The position numbers and the translations under genes were made by a program. Positions 1 through 13,175 of a stretch of 64,000 nt of DNA are shown piece by piece. The notes below the pieces were generated by a model. That model saw only the letters and a program-made list of their open reading frames with translations, made no database searches and was not told where the DNA came from. The stretch lies in assembly GCA_017163975.1 (NCBI GenBank), contig JAFFSR010000221.1, forward strand, positions 7,254,001-7,318,000, in the 5' to 3' direction. This DNA comes from Anastatus disparis (Eukaryota > Arthropoda > Insecta > Hymenoptera > Eupelmidae). Each line of letters opens with the position of its first letter. Positions within the stretch are counted from its first letter, which is position 1.

Positions 1-2181
1 TACTTTTTTTCTAGTAAAGTTTTTAAAGACTTTGCGTAGTCTTTTTGTAAAAGAATTAAAATTAACTTGGCTAATGTAATTTATTTATATATCTGCCTTT
101 AGGATATAATTTTTAGTATGTAATCATTATTCAGGGTACTATTTTGCTCCTTTTTTTTAAATGCAATGCACAGAATATTTTATACAATTGACGATAATGT
201 TTTGTAAAAAAATAAATTGTTAAATAATATGCGTTGAAAAAAAAATAACGCAAAAAAATATTGTTATAACATATAAGAAGATTACGTGGTTGTTTGTTCT
301 CTTTTTTTTGCAAACTGTAGTTGGATATATAATTATACAAAGCTTTTTTCTACAAACGTTCTATGTATAAATGCGTTCATGGCGAACGAAATCAAACGAT
401 GTTACAAATTCTCTGTCCCCAAATGGCTGTGAGCATGTGAAATAGAAGGCGAACGGATAAAGTAATAATGAAGAGTATTTTTTTTTCTTTTTTTTTTCAA
501 TAAGAAACGAATGAAGAAAGCGGCATTCGCCACAGCACGAGACTTTCTTGCCAGGACTAATCGTAGCGACATCGTCAAACCAAATATTTTACTAACACTA
601 CTTTTAGTAAAAGAAAATAAATGCAGGCGGGTGACACTAATGTGCAAAAAAAGGGAGAATTGCCCTTGAATATTGGTAAAAGAAAAAAAAAAAAAAAATA
701 AATGAAATAATGTGTAAAAGTTGAATGTTATATAGATATATATTGCGTTTTACTCTTAAATGAAATGTAAATGATACTAAGTAAGAATAAGTACGGAAAA
801 GTAAATATTCCTTGATTGTATAAAAAAAAAACTCGCATTTATTGCGAGTACTGTAATTGAACAAGTTGTTATAAGTTTTTACGACACTTGGAGGCCTTTA
901 ATGTTTTCTCTAATCTATTTTATACAAATGCATTATTTTGTGCCGGCAGAACATCGTAGCGTATTTTGTAATAGATTTATAAAAAAATATATTTGTTATA
1001 CGAATAAAGTAAAATTTTCGTAAATTTCACGATTTCTTTTTACCGTCCATGTTTAATTTAATTTATTAAATTAAACCTTTCACTTAAATTTTTTTATTTT
1101 TATATTCAACTGAATTTTTAAAAAATGATTACCTTTCAAATACATTACTATATATTTATAAAATAAACGCTCAAAATTGATTTATAATTATTTATAAAAT
1201 AATATTATTTGATAAATTAACGTTTATGAATTAAGTTTTCATTAAATTTCAATGGAAAAACTTGAAAATATTTAATGCAATCAATTCAATTTAACAAACA
1301 TTTTTTTGCTAATTTTATTAATAATTTTATTTTAATTGATAGAGTAGTTGTTCTTCAAAGATCTTTTTAATTCGTTGTAGAAAAAACATACAGATTCTTT
1401 TTTTGTCAATCGAACTTGTTACTTAAAGCATTCTTTTTCCTCAAAGCATTAATTTAAAACTATCCATGTTAATGTAATGTTAATTTTACTTTAAATGCAA
1501 ATTTCTAGTTCGTAATCTATATTCTTTTCATTATGATTCAATACAAGTTTGTTAAAAAAAAACTTGCTGATAAATCGAAAAGATTTATTTTCGAAATACT
1601 TTTTTAACGTATTTGATTTTCTCAAATTATTTTATTATTTATCAATTAAAAATTAATTTATTCAAAATATCATTAAGTGTTATGATATGAAAAATATAAA
1701 AAAAAAATATTTAATATATTAAAAGATTGTGTTTAAAATATAATATTAAGAAACACTAATTTAGGTAGTTTTAATTATTGCTGTAAAATACAAACTATAA
1801 TTATTTTTAAAAAAATCATCTTGAAATTCCCAAATATTTTAATCAATTAGTTGCGTAAACTATCTGAGTAATTGAGTATTACAAAAACAAATTTTTCACG
1901 GAAATCTTTTACTCAAAATAAATATAGTCAATATAATTATGAAAATTTAACTAACATGGAGATTTGTGAACTGTTATAAACTTTGGGGAATGGTTTTATA
2001 ATTGAAAAAATGAAAATGGTATGTCCGACGTTTTGCAAAACATAAAATATTCTAAAAATTTATGTATTATATAAAAACATTAAGATTTTTAATATTGCCA
2101 AATATATCTATGTGCTCGTATTTGTATGCTCTAATTAAATCTGATCTGAGATTTTAAAATTCATTATATTAAGCATTAAAT
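1..2181. other. AT-rich intergenic DNA, no gene seen
   Basis: No open frame here looks like a conserved protein. The frames on the - strand between 131 and 864 are rich in Phe, Tyr, Ile and Lys from poly-A/T tracts. The stretch from about 400 to 660 is less AT-rich than its surroundings and could belong to the untranslated end of a gene lying to the left, but I cannot show it. Confidence 0.5.
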
Positions 2182-2373
2182 GAGGTCGTCAGTGGCTCAG
2201 TCGGTCGAGCGATGGATTCATAATCTCGAGGTCCCGAGTTCGAATCCCGCTCTCAGCCGATCGATACAAGCACCAATGTACGTTACACGTGCTCTGTTAA
2301 CAAAAACACTGAAACGACCTCCGTCGCTAATTAGCATCATAAATGCAGCGGCGTTAAATAAAATAAAAAAAAA
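2182..2373 (+). repeat. tRNA-derived SINE, family 1, copy 1
   Basis: The 5' head is tRNA-like: an A-box-like GTGGCTCAGTCGGT at about 2191 and a B-box-like GAGTTCGAATCC at about 2236, with a Met-like CAT in the anticodon-loop position. A unique body follows (GTACGTTACACGTGCT, then CTCCGTCGCTAATTAGCAT) and the copy ends in GCGTTAAATAAAAT plus an A-rich tail. The same order of blocks recurs at seven other places in this window. This is what defines it as a short retroposon and not a tRNA gene. Confidence 0.9.
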
Positions 2374-5300
2374 TTTTTAATTTTAAACAATTATTATTAT
2401 TAAACACATACGCGTACGTAATATAGAAACATTTTCTAAATATGGTAAACTTGGTTCTATATTTTTTATTACCATTTGTTGAAAAGCTTTTTTTTATACG
2501 GCCACACAAAAGAGCTTTAAATTTTTTTAATTTTCAAATTTTCGAAATGAAAAAAAAATTATTTAAACTTATCACTGTATTATAGAATATATTGAGTAAA
2601 AAGGTGAGGTATTTTGTACACATATCGCCATTAGAGTTCTTCGTAAAGTAATTAACTACACACTTAAATCAAAGTGTTCTATAAGATTTGACCGGCTACA
2701 GATAGTTTTCAATATATCAAATTGAGCGTAATTAAAAATTTACATATTATTCGTTTTCTGCTCAAAATAGTCAGCTAATTTACAAGTTTAGCTACACTAT
2801 GTACTTTTTTCCATGAGATCGCGTGTTAAAATATAAATTTTTAAAAAACAATGTTTTGCATATGCATTACAAATTAGCAGATCAATTAAATTAAAAACTT
2901 AAAAGATAATCTAGAAAATTTTAAATATTTTTTCTTTCAATTTTCTGTATGTGAATTTTTTTTCTTTTGCAGTTTAAAATTCTAATAGATCAATACTTGC
3001 ATAGATAGACGACGTTACTCGTTTGATCAATAAGTAATATTATATATTTTTTGTTTCAATGAAAGCTATAAATTTGATTTTTTTAAGATAATTTATGATT
3101 ATGGACATATTTTTTAGTATCAACACTTCATTATTCTATACAAGAGGACTTCATAAATAATCATGTAATCATGATAATTTTTGAACGACATTAAAAATTA
3201 TAAGAAAAAAAATGAAAATATATCCAACGAGGAAATTTGTAATAACATTTAAAATTTGCAAGTTCAATAAAAATTTATGTTAGAATGCTTTTAGCACGTC
3301 AACCAAATGTAATAGAATAAGTAATCTTAATGATAAAAAAAATATGTACAAGAACAAGAAATATCGTGTAGAATCGGCGTTTAAATAAAAATGACTTTAC
3401 ATATACATGAAAGCGTTACGTATTAGATGATAAAAATCACAATTTTTATGCTCATTTAGCACCTAATATTTATTTAAGTTTTGATAAACTTATCCATAAA
3501 ATTTTAAAATTCTATCCGCTTATTAATGTATCTTCAAGTAGCTTTCAATTGATTTTTTATTTCATCAAAATTTTTATTGAGACGTTCGTAATGCTAACTC
3601 TAAACAAACATATCGTTCACGTGCGCATCTCTTAAACTCATGGAAAATTTATTGAGAACAAACTTCAACAATGTCAAGACAAAAAAGACAATATAAAGAA
3701 AGAAATTAAGAATTTATTTTTTAGACAGAGCAAATCTTCTATATACACGTATGCAAACAAGTTGAATTTTTTTAACCTTTTTTTTTTTTAATTTACATAA
3801 TATTGTCTGCTTCTGTGACGATGTTATTTAAGCATATTGTTTGTCATTTTGTATTTTCGTCATAGGTCAAGGAAGTGTAATTCCTTTTTCATTCATACAA
3901 CTTGGAGGAGAAAAAAATGGATAGATTTTTGTTATGATATTATTTGTTCTCCCAAGAATTTTAATCGCGATATTTAAATGCAAGCTTTTAATTCGCGTTT
4001 TGTTGTTTTGTACTTATTTCGTTTATCATTCCTACAAGTTTGTTTAAAAGAAAATGTAGATAAATAACTTTTTTTTTAAACATTGTGAAAGTTTGTTTAA
4101 GTTCATTGAATGATTTTTAATGGTTTTTCTACACTTTAATATTAACATACTAATTTGTAAACGATTAAATTTTTTTTTTATTCCAATTCAAAGTGTTTTC
4201 AAGTAAGTTTCAAGTGTTTAATAAAATTTTATAATTCTGTTTTTTTTTTTTATAATTTTATAAATTTTTTGCAACATCACCTTTAGCGAAAAATAAAAAG
4301 ATTGAAAAATCTTCTATTTTTAAACTGATACGTTAATTGACGCGTTTGACATTTGACGAATCATGAATAATTAATAAAAAGGTCCATTATAAAGAAATAA
4401 TGAAATTTTATAAACGAAATATTATGTACTTTGTTCTTAGCCTTTTAATGATTCCATATCAGTTATAAACTTTAAGCAAGTGTCAATTACCCGATTTCAT
4501 TGAAAATTAAATTAATTACTTATGAAGTGTCCAGTGTGCAATCTTAAGAAAAACATAGGGTCACCTTTGTATTTTGTCTGCAACTGATTTTTTTTTTCAA
4601 TATTCATCAATACCATTTATAATTATGGTTGTATTCTACGAGATTAATATGCTAATTTTAATGTGACTTACAGTCATACGTACAATGTTCTATAAAAAAA
4701 GTTAATTAGTATTCTTTGTATGTGACAATAAATTAACACATTTTTGTATATTTAAACGTGAAAAAGTGTACGTATAATTTGCTATTTTAAAAATGTTTTC
4801 ATTAATTACTTGAATACCTTAAACTACTTACATTTTTTGTGCGATTAATCATGAAATTACATCATGGAATATATTTCCACGATAGAGTTTAAACGAGTTA
4901 TCATGCAAGAAATTAATTTAAAAAAAAATATATTATTGTTGAGAAAATTTAATATTGTATGTATTTTATTTATAACATTTGATTTCTAATGAAAAAATGT
5001 TAATGACAAATTAAAAACAATGTACGAGATTAGTTTTTTTTAAAAATATGAATAATTACATAATTTTGCATATCAGATAAAATATTGTACTTGATAGAGA
5101 GTTGAAGTATTACGGATAAAATATCAACAAAATCATAAAAGTATTAAATTTTCAGAAGCGTTTCAGAAATATCACTTATGTCATGTTTTGATCGAGAAGT
5201 TTCACTGAATATATTTTTAATTGCTTTCTTTTGAAACATTTTACAAGTGTAATTTCTGATAGATTAAGTTTAAAGAAAGATATTCAAGATTTCCATGTCT

Positions 5301-5633
5301 TTCTGTAATTATAATTATAATGATGAATATATATCTATTTGTTATAACTAAAAATTATTGTGGTATTAAATTTCTTGGATAGAATAAATTTAGGCACAAT
5401 CATATAACGGAAGTGTCTTATATTTTTATTATCGCCAAAAGTATGTCATTGCCAAATTAATGAATCGTATACGAAACTGGGCGCCCTTTGTTTAACGAAA
5501 AAATTTTATTAATTGCTGTGTATTTAAATGAAAAGAAATTAGAGATATTTCAAAACAATGGATATGCGTATAGTATCGTACAAAAGTTTTCTTAACTTTG
5601 GAATATTTTTTACGTTAAATTATTGCATAATTC
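2374..5633. other. AT-rich intergenic DNA, no gene seen
   Basis: Long A/T-rich sequence with short homopolymer tracts. I found no frame with recognisable protein character, no convincing splice-bounded exon and no clear repeat. Confidence 0.5.
5618..5633. repeat. Target-site duplication, left copy (family 2 SINE)
   Basis: AATTATTGCATAATTC is identical to 6108-6123. The two copies exactly bracket the SINE. Confidence 0.92.
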
Positions 5634-6107
5634 TATCTATCTATCTTTGGGGTTTAACCACCTACAGCCTATTTGGCCTAGTAAGTGACACCTCGACCAC
5701 CTTTGTGTTCCGGTGTTTTCGCGTTCGAAACCATACCTCATTTTCCCTAACTTCGGTAGGTGGTGCTCGATCGTGCAGGCCTACTTAGGCGGGGAGCATC
5801 GCTCAACCCATCCTTTTTAGCGCATCGGGAGCTCAACATCTACCCGGCAGAACGGTCCGGCTCAACTTAATAGTGGAACAGTCGCGTTCTGCCTTACCGG
5901 CCCTCGAGTGACTTTTCGTCGATTTTTGTTAAAACCGAAAAAAGTCTCTCGGGGGTGGTCCACCGCGGTGTCAGTGAGCTCGGGACATCCTCCACTTTCA
6001 ATATTTAAATTAAAAAATGGAGGAAAAATTCCGACCTCACCGGGATTCGATCCCCGGCCCTCTGCGTGAGAGTCGGATGCTCTAGCCCCTGAGCCACCGC
6101 GGCTCTC
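5634..6107 (-). mobile_element. Complete tRNA-derived SINE, family 2 (474 bp, flanked by target-site duplication)
   Basis: The element is in reverse orientation. Its tRNA-like head is at the right end: read on the - strand from about 6104 it has an A-box-like GTGGCTCAGGGGCTAGAGC, then a B-box-like GATCGAATCCC at about 6045. A GC-rich body unrelated to family 1 follows, and the 3' end at the left is a short TATC microsatellite. It is bracketed by a perfect 16-bp direct repeat, AATTATTGCATAATTC, at 5618-5633 and 6108-6123, which is the signature of LINE-mediated insertion. Its GC content is far above the surroundings. The perfect duplication suggests a fairly recent insertion. Confidence 0.92.
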
Positions 6108-6123
6108 AATTATTGCATAATTC
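6108..6123. repeat. Target-site duplication, right copy (family 2 SINE)
   Basis: Identical to 5618-5633; it marks the 5' (head) end of the reverse-oriented element. Confidence 0.92.
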
Positions 6124-6178
6124 ATGTTTATTTAGTTTGAAAGTCTATTTTATAATAATTACGAGCTATTTTGTTTCA

Positions 6179-6372
6179 GAGGTCGTCAGTGGCTCAGTCG
6201 ATAGAACGATAAATTCATAATCTCGAGGACTCGAGTTCGAATCTCGTTCTCGGACAAGTCATACCAGCACCACTGTACGTTACATGTACTTTATTCAAAA
6301 ACATACTGAAACGAGCTCCGTCGCTAATTAGCGTAACAATGGTAGCTAAAATACAGAGACGTTAAATAAAAT
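6179..6372 (+). repeat. tRNA-derived SINE, family 1, copy 2
   Basis: Same block order as copy 1: tRNA-like head starting GAGGTCGTCAGTGGCTCAG, B-box GAGTTCGAATC, body with GTACGTTACATGTAC and CTCCGTCGCTAATTAGC, end in GACGTTAAATAAAAT plus a T/A tail. It starts only about 55 bp after the right target-site duplication of the family 2 SINE, so two SINE families sit side by side. Confidence 0.9.
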
Positions 6373-7879
6373 TTTTTTTTAAATATCAATTTATGATGAT
6401 TCTGAAAAAATTAAAATGGATTTAAAGTATTCATTTGCTATGCACATTTTAAGTTAAATTGTGACATTATTTTTGTTTTTTCATAATCATACAATAAATT
6501 TAACTATTTAGACGATTTTTTTAATCTAAAGATTTCAATCTTATCTTTTGCATATTTCTCGTAAGAATCTCATAGAATAAATAATTTAAAAAAGCATATG
6601 GCCTTAAATTGGTTGCAGTTTTATTTTAATCCTTAACAAAACAACTCATGATACTAAAAAATCGAGTTATGGACCAAATGAATGTGATTTCCTTTACAAT
6701 TTTATATAAGGAAAAACATCCCAAAGGTGAAACACTTTCCTGTTAGTAAATATTAATGATAAAAAAATTTTAAAGTAGACTTGTCAAAATACTTTCAATT
6801 TTATGATGTTTCAAACAAGGATAATAAGACAGAAACTTTTAAATTAAATCAAAGTAAATGATTTTAAAGTGCTTCCAAATTCCTTCTGTAAAAATATAAA
6901 TTTTCAAATACTCAATTCTTCATTATATGATATAAATTTGTCTTGTGAAACAGTAATAATATATGGAAGGATTCAATACATTGTAAGCTTCGCAATTAGT
7001 TTAATTTGATTTTTACCAATAAAATATTAATATTTTATAGGAATATCAGTAATTCATTCAAAGAAACTTCTAATTTAGCAAGATCAAATATTTATTAAAA
7101 AATACGAAAAACACTTTATTTTTAAATAGCATAAATAGAAATTTTGAGTCTAATTTATACACTTTTTGTTCGATTTTTTTACTGAATCTTTCAAAATACT
7201 TGAAAAAAATGTATTTTGATACATTTTTTATAAGTCTGTATACGTAGTTAAAAGTATTTATTTTCATCCAAAATAAATTTTATCATACCTTTACAGACAA
7301 GATATTTTATAAAAAAAATTTTAATAAAAAATGTTTATTCTTGATAAAAAATAGACAATCCTATTTAACATAAAATCCGCTTGTCTACTTTTATCAATCA
7401 CATAATATATACATGAATTCCTATACTCATTCAAAAAACTACATGATAAATTGATAATCTTTGTATTCAATAACATTAAAAATGTCTTTCGAAGCTTTGT
7501 TATACAGTAAAAAATGTTTTAACATAAGCTTCTGAAGTATTGTGCATAAAAACTAAAAATAGAGATAAATCACTGATAAATCAAGCTAAGAGGTATTAAC
7601 TCTACAGCCCCTACAGATTTTTTTTATAAAATTTGAAATCATTTCTGTATTTAAAATAAAAAATTATTGATTGACTTTTCAGAAATATAAAGATATATTT
7701 TCTACTTTAAGTTAAAACTTTCAAATCGCTTTCTTTATTTGTATTTGAGAAATTATTTATTTATATATTTTATACTGTATATTTTATATTTATAGATCAG
7801 AATGAAATGTTTTTCTGTTAACATTAACAAGATAATTGAACTCAACTTGATTAGCTGGAAAAAAAATGAAAAATATAAT
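6373..7879. other. AT-rich intergenic DNA, no gene seen
   Basis: Only low-complexity A/T sequence. The Phe/Lys-rich frame on the - strand at 7070-7267 has no conserved features and is treated as chance. Confidence 0.5.
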
Positions 7880-8400
7880 TCAACAATGAGTATTTATTAA
7901 AAAGTAGGAGCAAGATTTTTAAATTTTACATGGGAAAATAGAGAGATTACGGAAATAGAGAGAATAATTACAAGGGAATATTAAAACAAAAGCTCAACAA
8001 GAACAACAGATAGAAGATAAAATAGAAAAAGTTAGGTATAATGAAAGGCACAAATATTGGAATTTAGGTATCGGAAAAATAAGTTATTAGGAAGCGAAAG
8101 GAATAAAGGGAATTCATAAAGAACAATGAGCAAAACTAAGGTGCGGCAATGTGGGAAAAGAAGAAGAAAGATTACAAAGACATGTTATATAGGCTCATAC
8201 GAAAAGCACAAGAAACTATACTGCATATATGGGAATGCAAAAAACTAAAAAACAGGACCAAAAGATAATGGTTAAAAGAAGCCAAAAATTTTAAACTAAC
8301 GAGTAACATTGTAGGAATAAAAGGAAACTTAATTAGAAGACTTAGAGGAAACAGAAAGGCTCTGCAATTACAGTTGATGTTCAAAAAAAGTCTAAAATGA
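7880..8400 (+). pseudogene. Decayed C-terminal end of a non-LTR retrotransposon ORF
   Basis: Read on the + strand across frames, the stretch gives a Lys/Glu/Arg-rich protein relic. It includes AKLRCGN at about 8132, and later ETILHIWECKKLKNRTK (about 8209-8260), followed by WLKEAKNF. The pattern RCGN followed by ETxxHIWEC resembles the Cys/His tail behind the reverse transcriptase of insect non-LTR elements. Several in-frame stops and at least one frame change show it is dead. The purine-rich strand bias of the whole block fits a former coding strand. No reverse-transcriptase core is visible upstream, so it is probably a 5'-truncated copy. Confidence 0.6.
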
Positions 8401-9048
8401 CAGTTTCAATAAAAACCATAATATACTAAATAGATTGAGAATAAGACATTTGAAGTGAATAAAGAAAATTTTATTAATTCGAAAAAATAAAAAATTTTCA
8501 TATTAACATAATTTTATTCACTGGTCATTGCACAAGTCAGAATTGATGAGAGAACTTTTTATGCGGTGTAGTGGTGAAAGATGTAACCGCATATCTTTGT
8601 AGCTTCATTTTCCTCTAATTTTTTACAGTTGGTACATTTATTATGTAACATTACATCAAATCTGATGCTTAACCATTTTTCCTTGTTAACAAGTATTATA
8701 AGATTTCCGAAACGTCATTTACAATATGTGATTCAACATAAATTATCAAACTTTTTTATAATCAATAAATTCAAGATGAATTTATTACCTTTGCTAATTT
8801 GTCAACGAGGACAGGAAACTAAAAAAATTACTAACGTAGTTTTAATATTTTTATAGATACCTGCTAATCATCTAGTTTTTATTGTATCGTTACACAATCG
8901 ATCGTAAGTGCTTTGAAAATTTAATTAATCGTTTAATGTTTAATGACCTGCCCATAAGACATACATTTTTTATTCTTAATATTGATTTGCAATACATGAA
9001 AATTAATTTTTAACTGTCAGGCATTTTCTTCAATATTCAAATTATTAA

Positions 9049-9049
<1 letters not shown>
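8401..9049. other. AT-rich intergenic DNA, no gene seen
   Basis: A short open frame at 8629-8856 (+) has no recognisable domain and ordinary AT-rich composition. Nothing else is supported. Confidence 0.45.
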
Positions 9050-9079
<30 letters not shown>

Positions 9080-9265
9080 GTTGCTATATTTATGGTATGC
9101 TATTATTGCTATGCTAATCAGCGACGGAGCTCGTAAGTGTGTTGGTGAACTTCAGCACATGTAACGTACAGTGGTGCTTGTATCAATCGGCCGAAAGCGG
9201 GATTCGAACTCGGAACCTCGAGATTACGAATCCAACGCTCTACCAAATGAGCCACAGACCGACTC
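9050..9265 (-). repeat. tRNA-derived SINE, family 1, copy 3
   Basis: Reverse-oriented copy. A 27-base poly-T at 9050-9076 is the A-tail, followed by AACGTTGCTATATT, the CAGCGACGGAG block at about 9119 and GTAACGTACAGTGG. The tRNA-like head is at the right end (GGGATTCGAACTCGG and GAGCCACAGACC). The long uninterrupted tail suggests it is one of the younger copies here. Confidence 0.9.
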
Positions 9266-10857
9266 TTTATTTTTTATTAAATAATTGATACCATTCATTA
9301 AATTATAGGGATCAATAAAAACGAGAAATAATTTGAAAATGTTTAATATATGTTTAATAGTTTTTTTTTAATCATACAGAATTAAAAGAAAATTTTTAAA
9401 TTATGTTTCTAAATTTTCCAAAAATTATATTCTAATCATTTATTGATCCCATTAACAGATGATAATTAAGTATTTAAATCCATTAGATAATGTTTCATCA
9501 AATTATCAAAATATACATTTTTCAGGTCATTCCGAATGATGATGTAATGAGTGAATAATTAAACAGAATATATAAATTTAAAAGATTATTAATTGTCATT
9601 ATTTTATCGCTCTTACATAAATAATTTCAGCGAATGAGAATGTATTGATAAAAAAAAATGATTAAAATTTATTCAACAAGCCAATGATTCGGGAGTAATA
9701 AAAATATTATCTCCAAAAGCCACGAATAAGCAATCTAATGATGTATTTAGAAGGATTCTGTCGAAGGACCAACACTACTGCTGTTACATTCCTCCAACAT
9801 TACATCTCTAAAATCACTGCTTGTACGATTCCAGTTGAGAGTATGAAATATGAATTATAATTACTATTTAAATTAGAATTCGAAAAGTTATCATATCAAA
9901 TAAATTAAAATCATTATAGGATAAACTCGCGTTGAATCAATATATTCTCATTCATTGAAATTTAATATGCATTGTAAAGTATGCGTTTACTCAGGAATTT
10001 AAATTCGCTGTGGTTTTATGCAATAATAATCAAAATAACATCAACGCTACAACATTTAATCATTAAAGTTTCTATTGCAAAAGAAAAATTTAATTGTTAA
10101 TTGCAGGTCATGATATTACGTTGAATCTGAATATCATTTGATAGTTATTTTTTTTTTTAATAATCATATAATTATAAACTGCTTGGATATATTGTTTTTT
10201 CTTGCTCGTTCACATCGATGAATTCAAAAGTTTTTTTTTTTACAATAAAAACTTAATACGGAGGTATTAGGTAAGACAGATAGAAAATTTCATAAGAAAT
10301 TAAGTTTATAATTTTTTGAATTTATAGTAAAATAAGTAAACTAGAAGCACATACATTTATTTACCAAATTTGTTGAATTTTGTTCTTTTTTAAATAAATA
10401 CAAAAATCGATAAATCAATGAACAAATAAATTTTTTTATCATGCTTACAAAATTGGCGTGTGATACATTAATACTCATTTGAATATTATTATTTACATAA
10501 CATTGTTGCATAAGTCATTGATTAATAAGTGATATCAGAGTCGAATAATGTACACGCAATAAGATTATAAATGTAAATCAACAATACTTGTCAAAAAATT
10601 AATGTCATATCAATCGAGATTTGGTAAAAAAAATATGCATGAATGAATAAAGATGAATTGAGTACAAAATAATAATGAAAATTGTAAATTAAGACAGTCA
10701 TCTATTCCTTATATGGTATATAAATTGTTAACAATTAAATACTACTGAATTAGAACTTCAATATTATTTAAAATTTAAGAGTCAGCTGTATACCGACACA
10801 GTTATCTGTTTTACCGAATCTATTTAAAATTTATTTTTTATAAAAACTAATAGCTTC
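9266..10857. other. AT-rich intergenic DNA, no gene seen
   Basis: No coding signal or clear repeat noted in this stretch. Confidence 0.45.
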
Positions 10858-11112
10858 AGGCAGAAATTAAGAGATGGTTTCGATTCGTGTAATAGAAAGC
10901 AATATTTTCTCTGATAAGAATAATTTAATTCCACCGCTTTATTTTCAAGAAAAGTTGGAATAACTTAAAAATCCCATTATTTGACACTAATTTCTAATTT
11001 CTCAAGTTATTCCAACTTTTCTTAAAAACGAAGCAATAAAATTAATTTATACTAATCAAAGAAAATATTACATTTTATTAAACACATCGAAACCATCTCT
11101 TTATTTTTGCCT
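10858..11112. mobile_element. 255-bp fold-back (MITE-like) element
   Basis: The ends form 27-bp terminal inverted repeats (10858-10884 and 11086-11112) with two mismatches, both carrying GAGATGGTTTCGAT. The pairing continues inward with mismatches to a perfect 20-bp inner inverted repeat at 10947-10966 and 11004-11023 (AAGAAAAGTTGGAATAACTT). The whole unit could fold into one long imperfect stem. No protein is encoded. A non-autonomous DNA transposon is the likeliest explanation; a clear target-site duplication was not identified. Confidence 0.75.
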
Positions 11113-13175
11113 CTTGTTGCTAATTTTGGGAAAAAAGTCCATTTTTTAATTAGAAAAGGACAGAGATACAGCGGACTCTTAAGTAAGTAATTTAAATAAA
11201 TAAGTAACAATAGTTTTTGAAAAACTAGCAATTCTGAAGTTATAGTATAAATAATTTTAAAGACACTTATGATATAAAAATAAAGATTTCAGAATTCTAT
11301 ATTTTAATTTAGGACAGTTACACGTTTTAAAATGCGTATTGAGTGTATCACTTTTTGGAGATAATATTTATTTTTAAATATTTAATTTTTGAAAAAATAA
11401 CAACCATCATTGATAATAAATTAAAAATAGAACATAAATTTTAAAATAACTTCAAATTCTCATTATCAGAATGTTAATTGTTTTAAATATTCACAAATGC
11501 ATCTGCGAATGTGAAAGAATTTCCGTTTATAAATAACATCGCACAAAATTTTTGCACGATAATCTTTGTCATTCTTTCGTCACCAAACAAAAAGTACATA
11601 TCCATTTGGTTATAAAAGACTATTAAAGATAATCTGATGAAAATTTAAAAGACTTTTCGGGTCGATAAATATTTAATTTTATTGAATTTTCAACTCTTTA
11701 TATCCAATAGATTTTGACAGAATTGAAAAAATCAATTATCTTGATAACAGTGATAAGTAAGTAAATTAGCTGGAATCAATCTGAAATTTTTTATAAAGAT
11801 AGCTTTTTTATAGCTCTAAAGCAAGTTCTTTGCATAGCTCGTAGGGTCATTAGTTTCAGAGATATTTGAAATTTAACATTTTTAAGTTTTTTTTTTAAAC
11901 CTTTTTTTGATTAGCTCACAGTATTTCTTGATTTAACATGGTTAAATTTTTTTCTTTTTTTGATTAATGCTAAAAAGTAAAGATAATATTTAAAATTCTT
12001 TGATTCATTTTTATTCTATTCAAATAATCCTAATAGTTTATTTTTTCGTTTTCAGTTTAGGACAATCCATTTAATTTATTCATAATCAAAAGAATCACCA
12101 AAAAATTAAATTATAAAAGAAAGTCTGAAAATACATCTTTTCTACTTTTCAATAAATAATTTTAAAATAAAACTCATGGAAATTATTCTTATAAAAGAAT
12201 TAATGCACTTTGAAAGGTCATTAATGAAATGAATTTAATTGCAGTAAGTAAATAAGATAAGAAGCAATGTATTGGTACCAACAATTTTTTAATATTCATC
12301 CAGATATTATTACTAATCGACATTAAATGTGAAAGCTTTAAATCTACACTTAACTTCTTTGTATGGGCAAACACTCGTGATAAATTTTTCCCCTGCTCAT
12401 ATCAATGCGTCTCAGCACTTTCTTGAAAAAAAAAAAAATCTCGCGTTGCTCTGTGATTTCATTATCGTATCGGAACGTGATATACGTTTGCCCTATTTTG
12501 CCTCTCTAATATATAGATTAATGTGCCACATCGTAAACTTCGTATACTCATTTTTTATTTATTGAGAAATATTTTATTTGTTTAACACTTTTTTAATGCA
12601 GTTATTATAAAAGCGTAGAATATTTCGCGAATGCAAATAATTAATGAAAAAAATAACAAAATAAACAGGATTATTTAATAAAATTGATCTTAACAGGCAA
12701 TCGACAAACAATTATTAAAATAAATAAACATATCAATTATTTTTTAAGCATGTAAAAGAGCAATTATTGATTCGCATTGATTGTTTAATCGTAAATAAAT
12801 TTCTGTTCAATGTCGCTGATAATTATTTAGTTTAAGCATTTACTTCGCAATGCATTTCCAAATGAAATTATATAAATTATTCAGACAAATGTTGTAAATT
12901 ATTATCGATGTTTTTGTTATGATAATTAACAATTGCCTATTAATCAATCAGTTCTTCTTCTTTATTTTTTTTCTCTCTTATGTTTTTAAATAAACATGTT
13001 ATATCTTATTCTAATTTTTCTTGCTAAGTTTTCCGTAAACAATAAATTCAAGAGATTGAAAATAAATGTAATTATCGTTTTTAAATTATTGCAAAATAAT
13101 ACTAAACATTACAATATCGAAATCCGACTTAACTTTGTAAAGACGAGAAATCCATTTCATTAACCATGTTATTAA
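11113..13175. other. AT-rich intergenic DNA, no gene seen
   Basis: Overlapping short frames near 12189-12565 on both strands have no conserved features. Nothing else is supported. Confidence 0.45.

Noticed and set aside
402..647. Ser/Arg/Leu-rich frame on the - strand
   Set aside because: It has no recognisable domain, its end is formed by poly-A/T, and no splice context supports it.
2180..2380. Open frame with a SVAQSVERW-type peptide
   Set aside because: This is the well-known spurious translation of a tRNA-like sequence; it coincides exactly with a SINE copy.
6035..6104. Possible functional tRNA genes in the SINE heads
   Set aside because: Each tRNA-like segment is continuous with SINE body sequence and the acceptor stems do not pair cleanly. 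I see no free-standing tRNA gene in the window.
5862..6125. Open frame with an RGGSGARASDSHAEGRGSNP-type peptide on the - strand
   Set aside because: It is the translated tRNA-like head and body of the family 2 SINE and runs into the target-site duplication.
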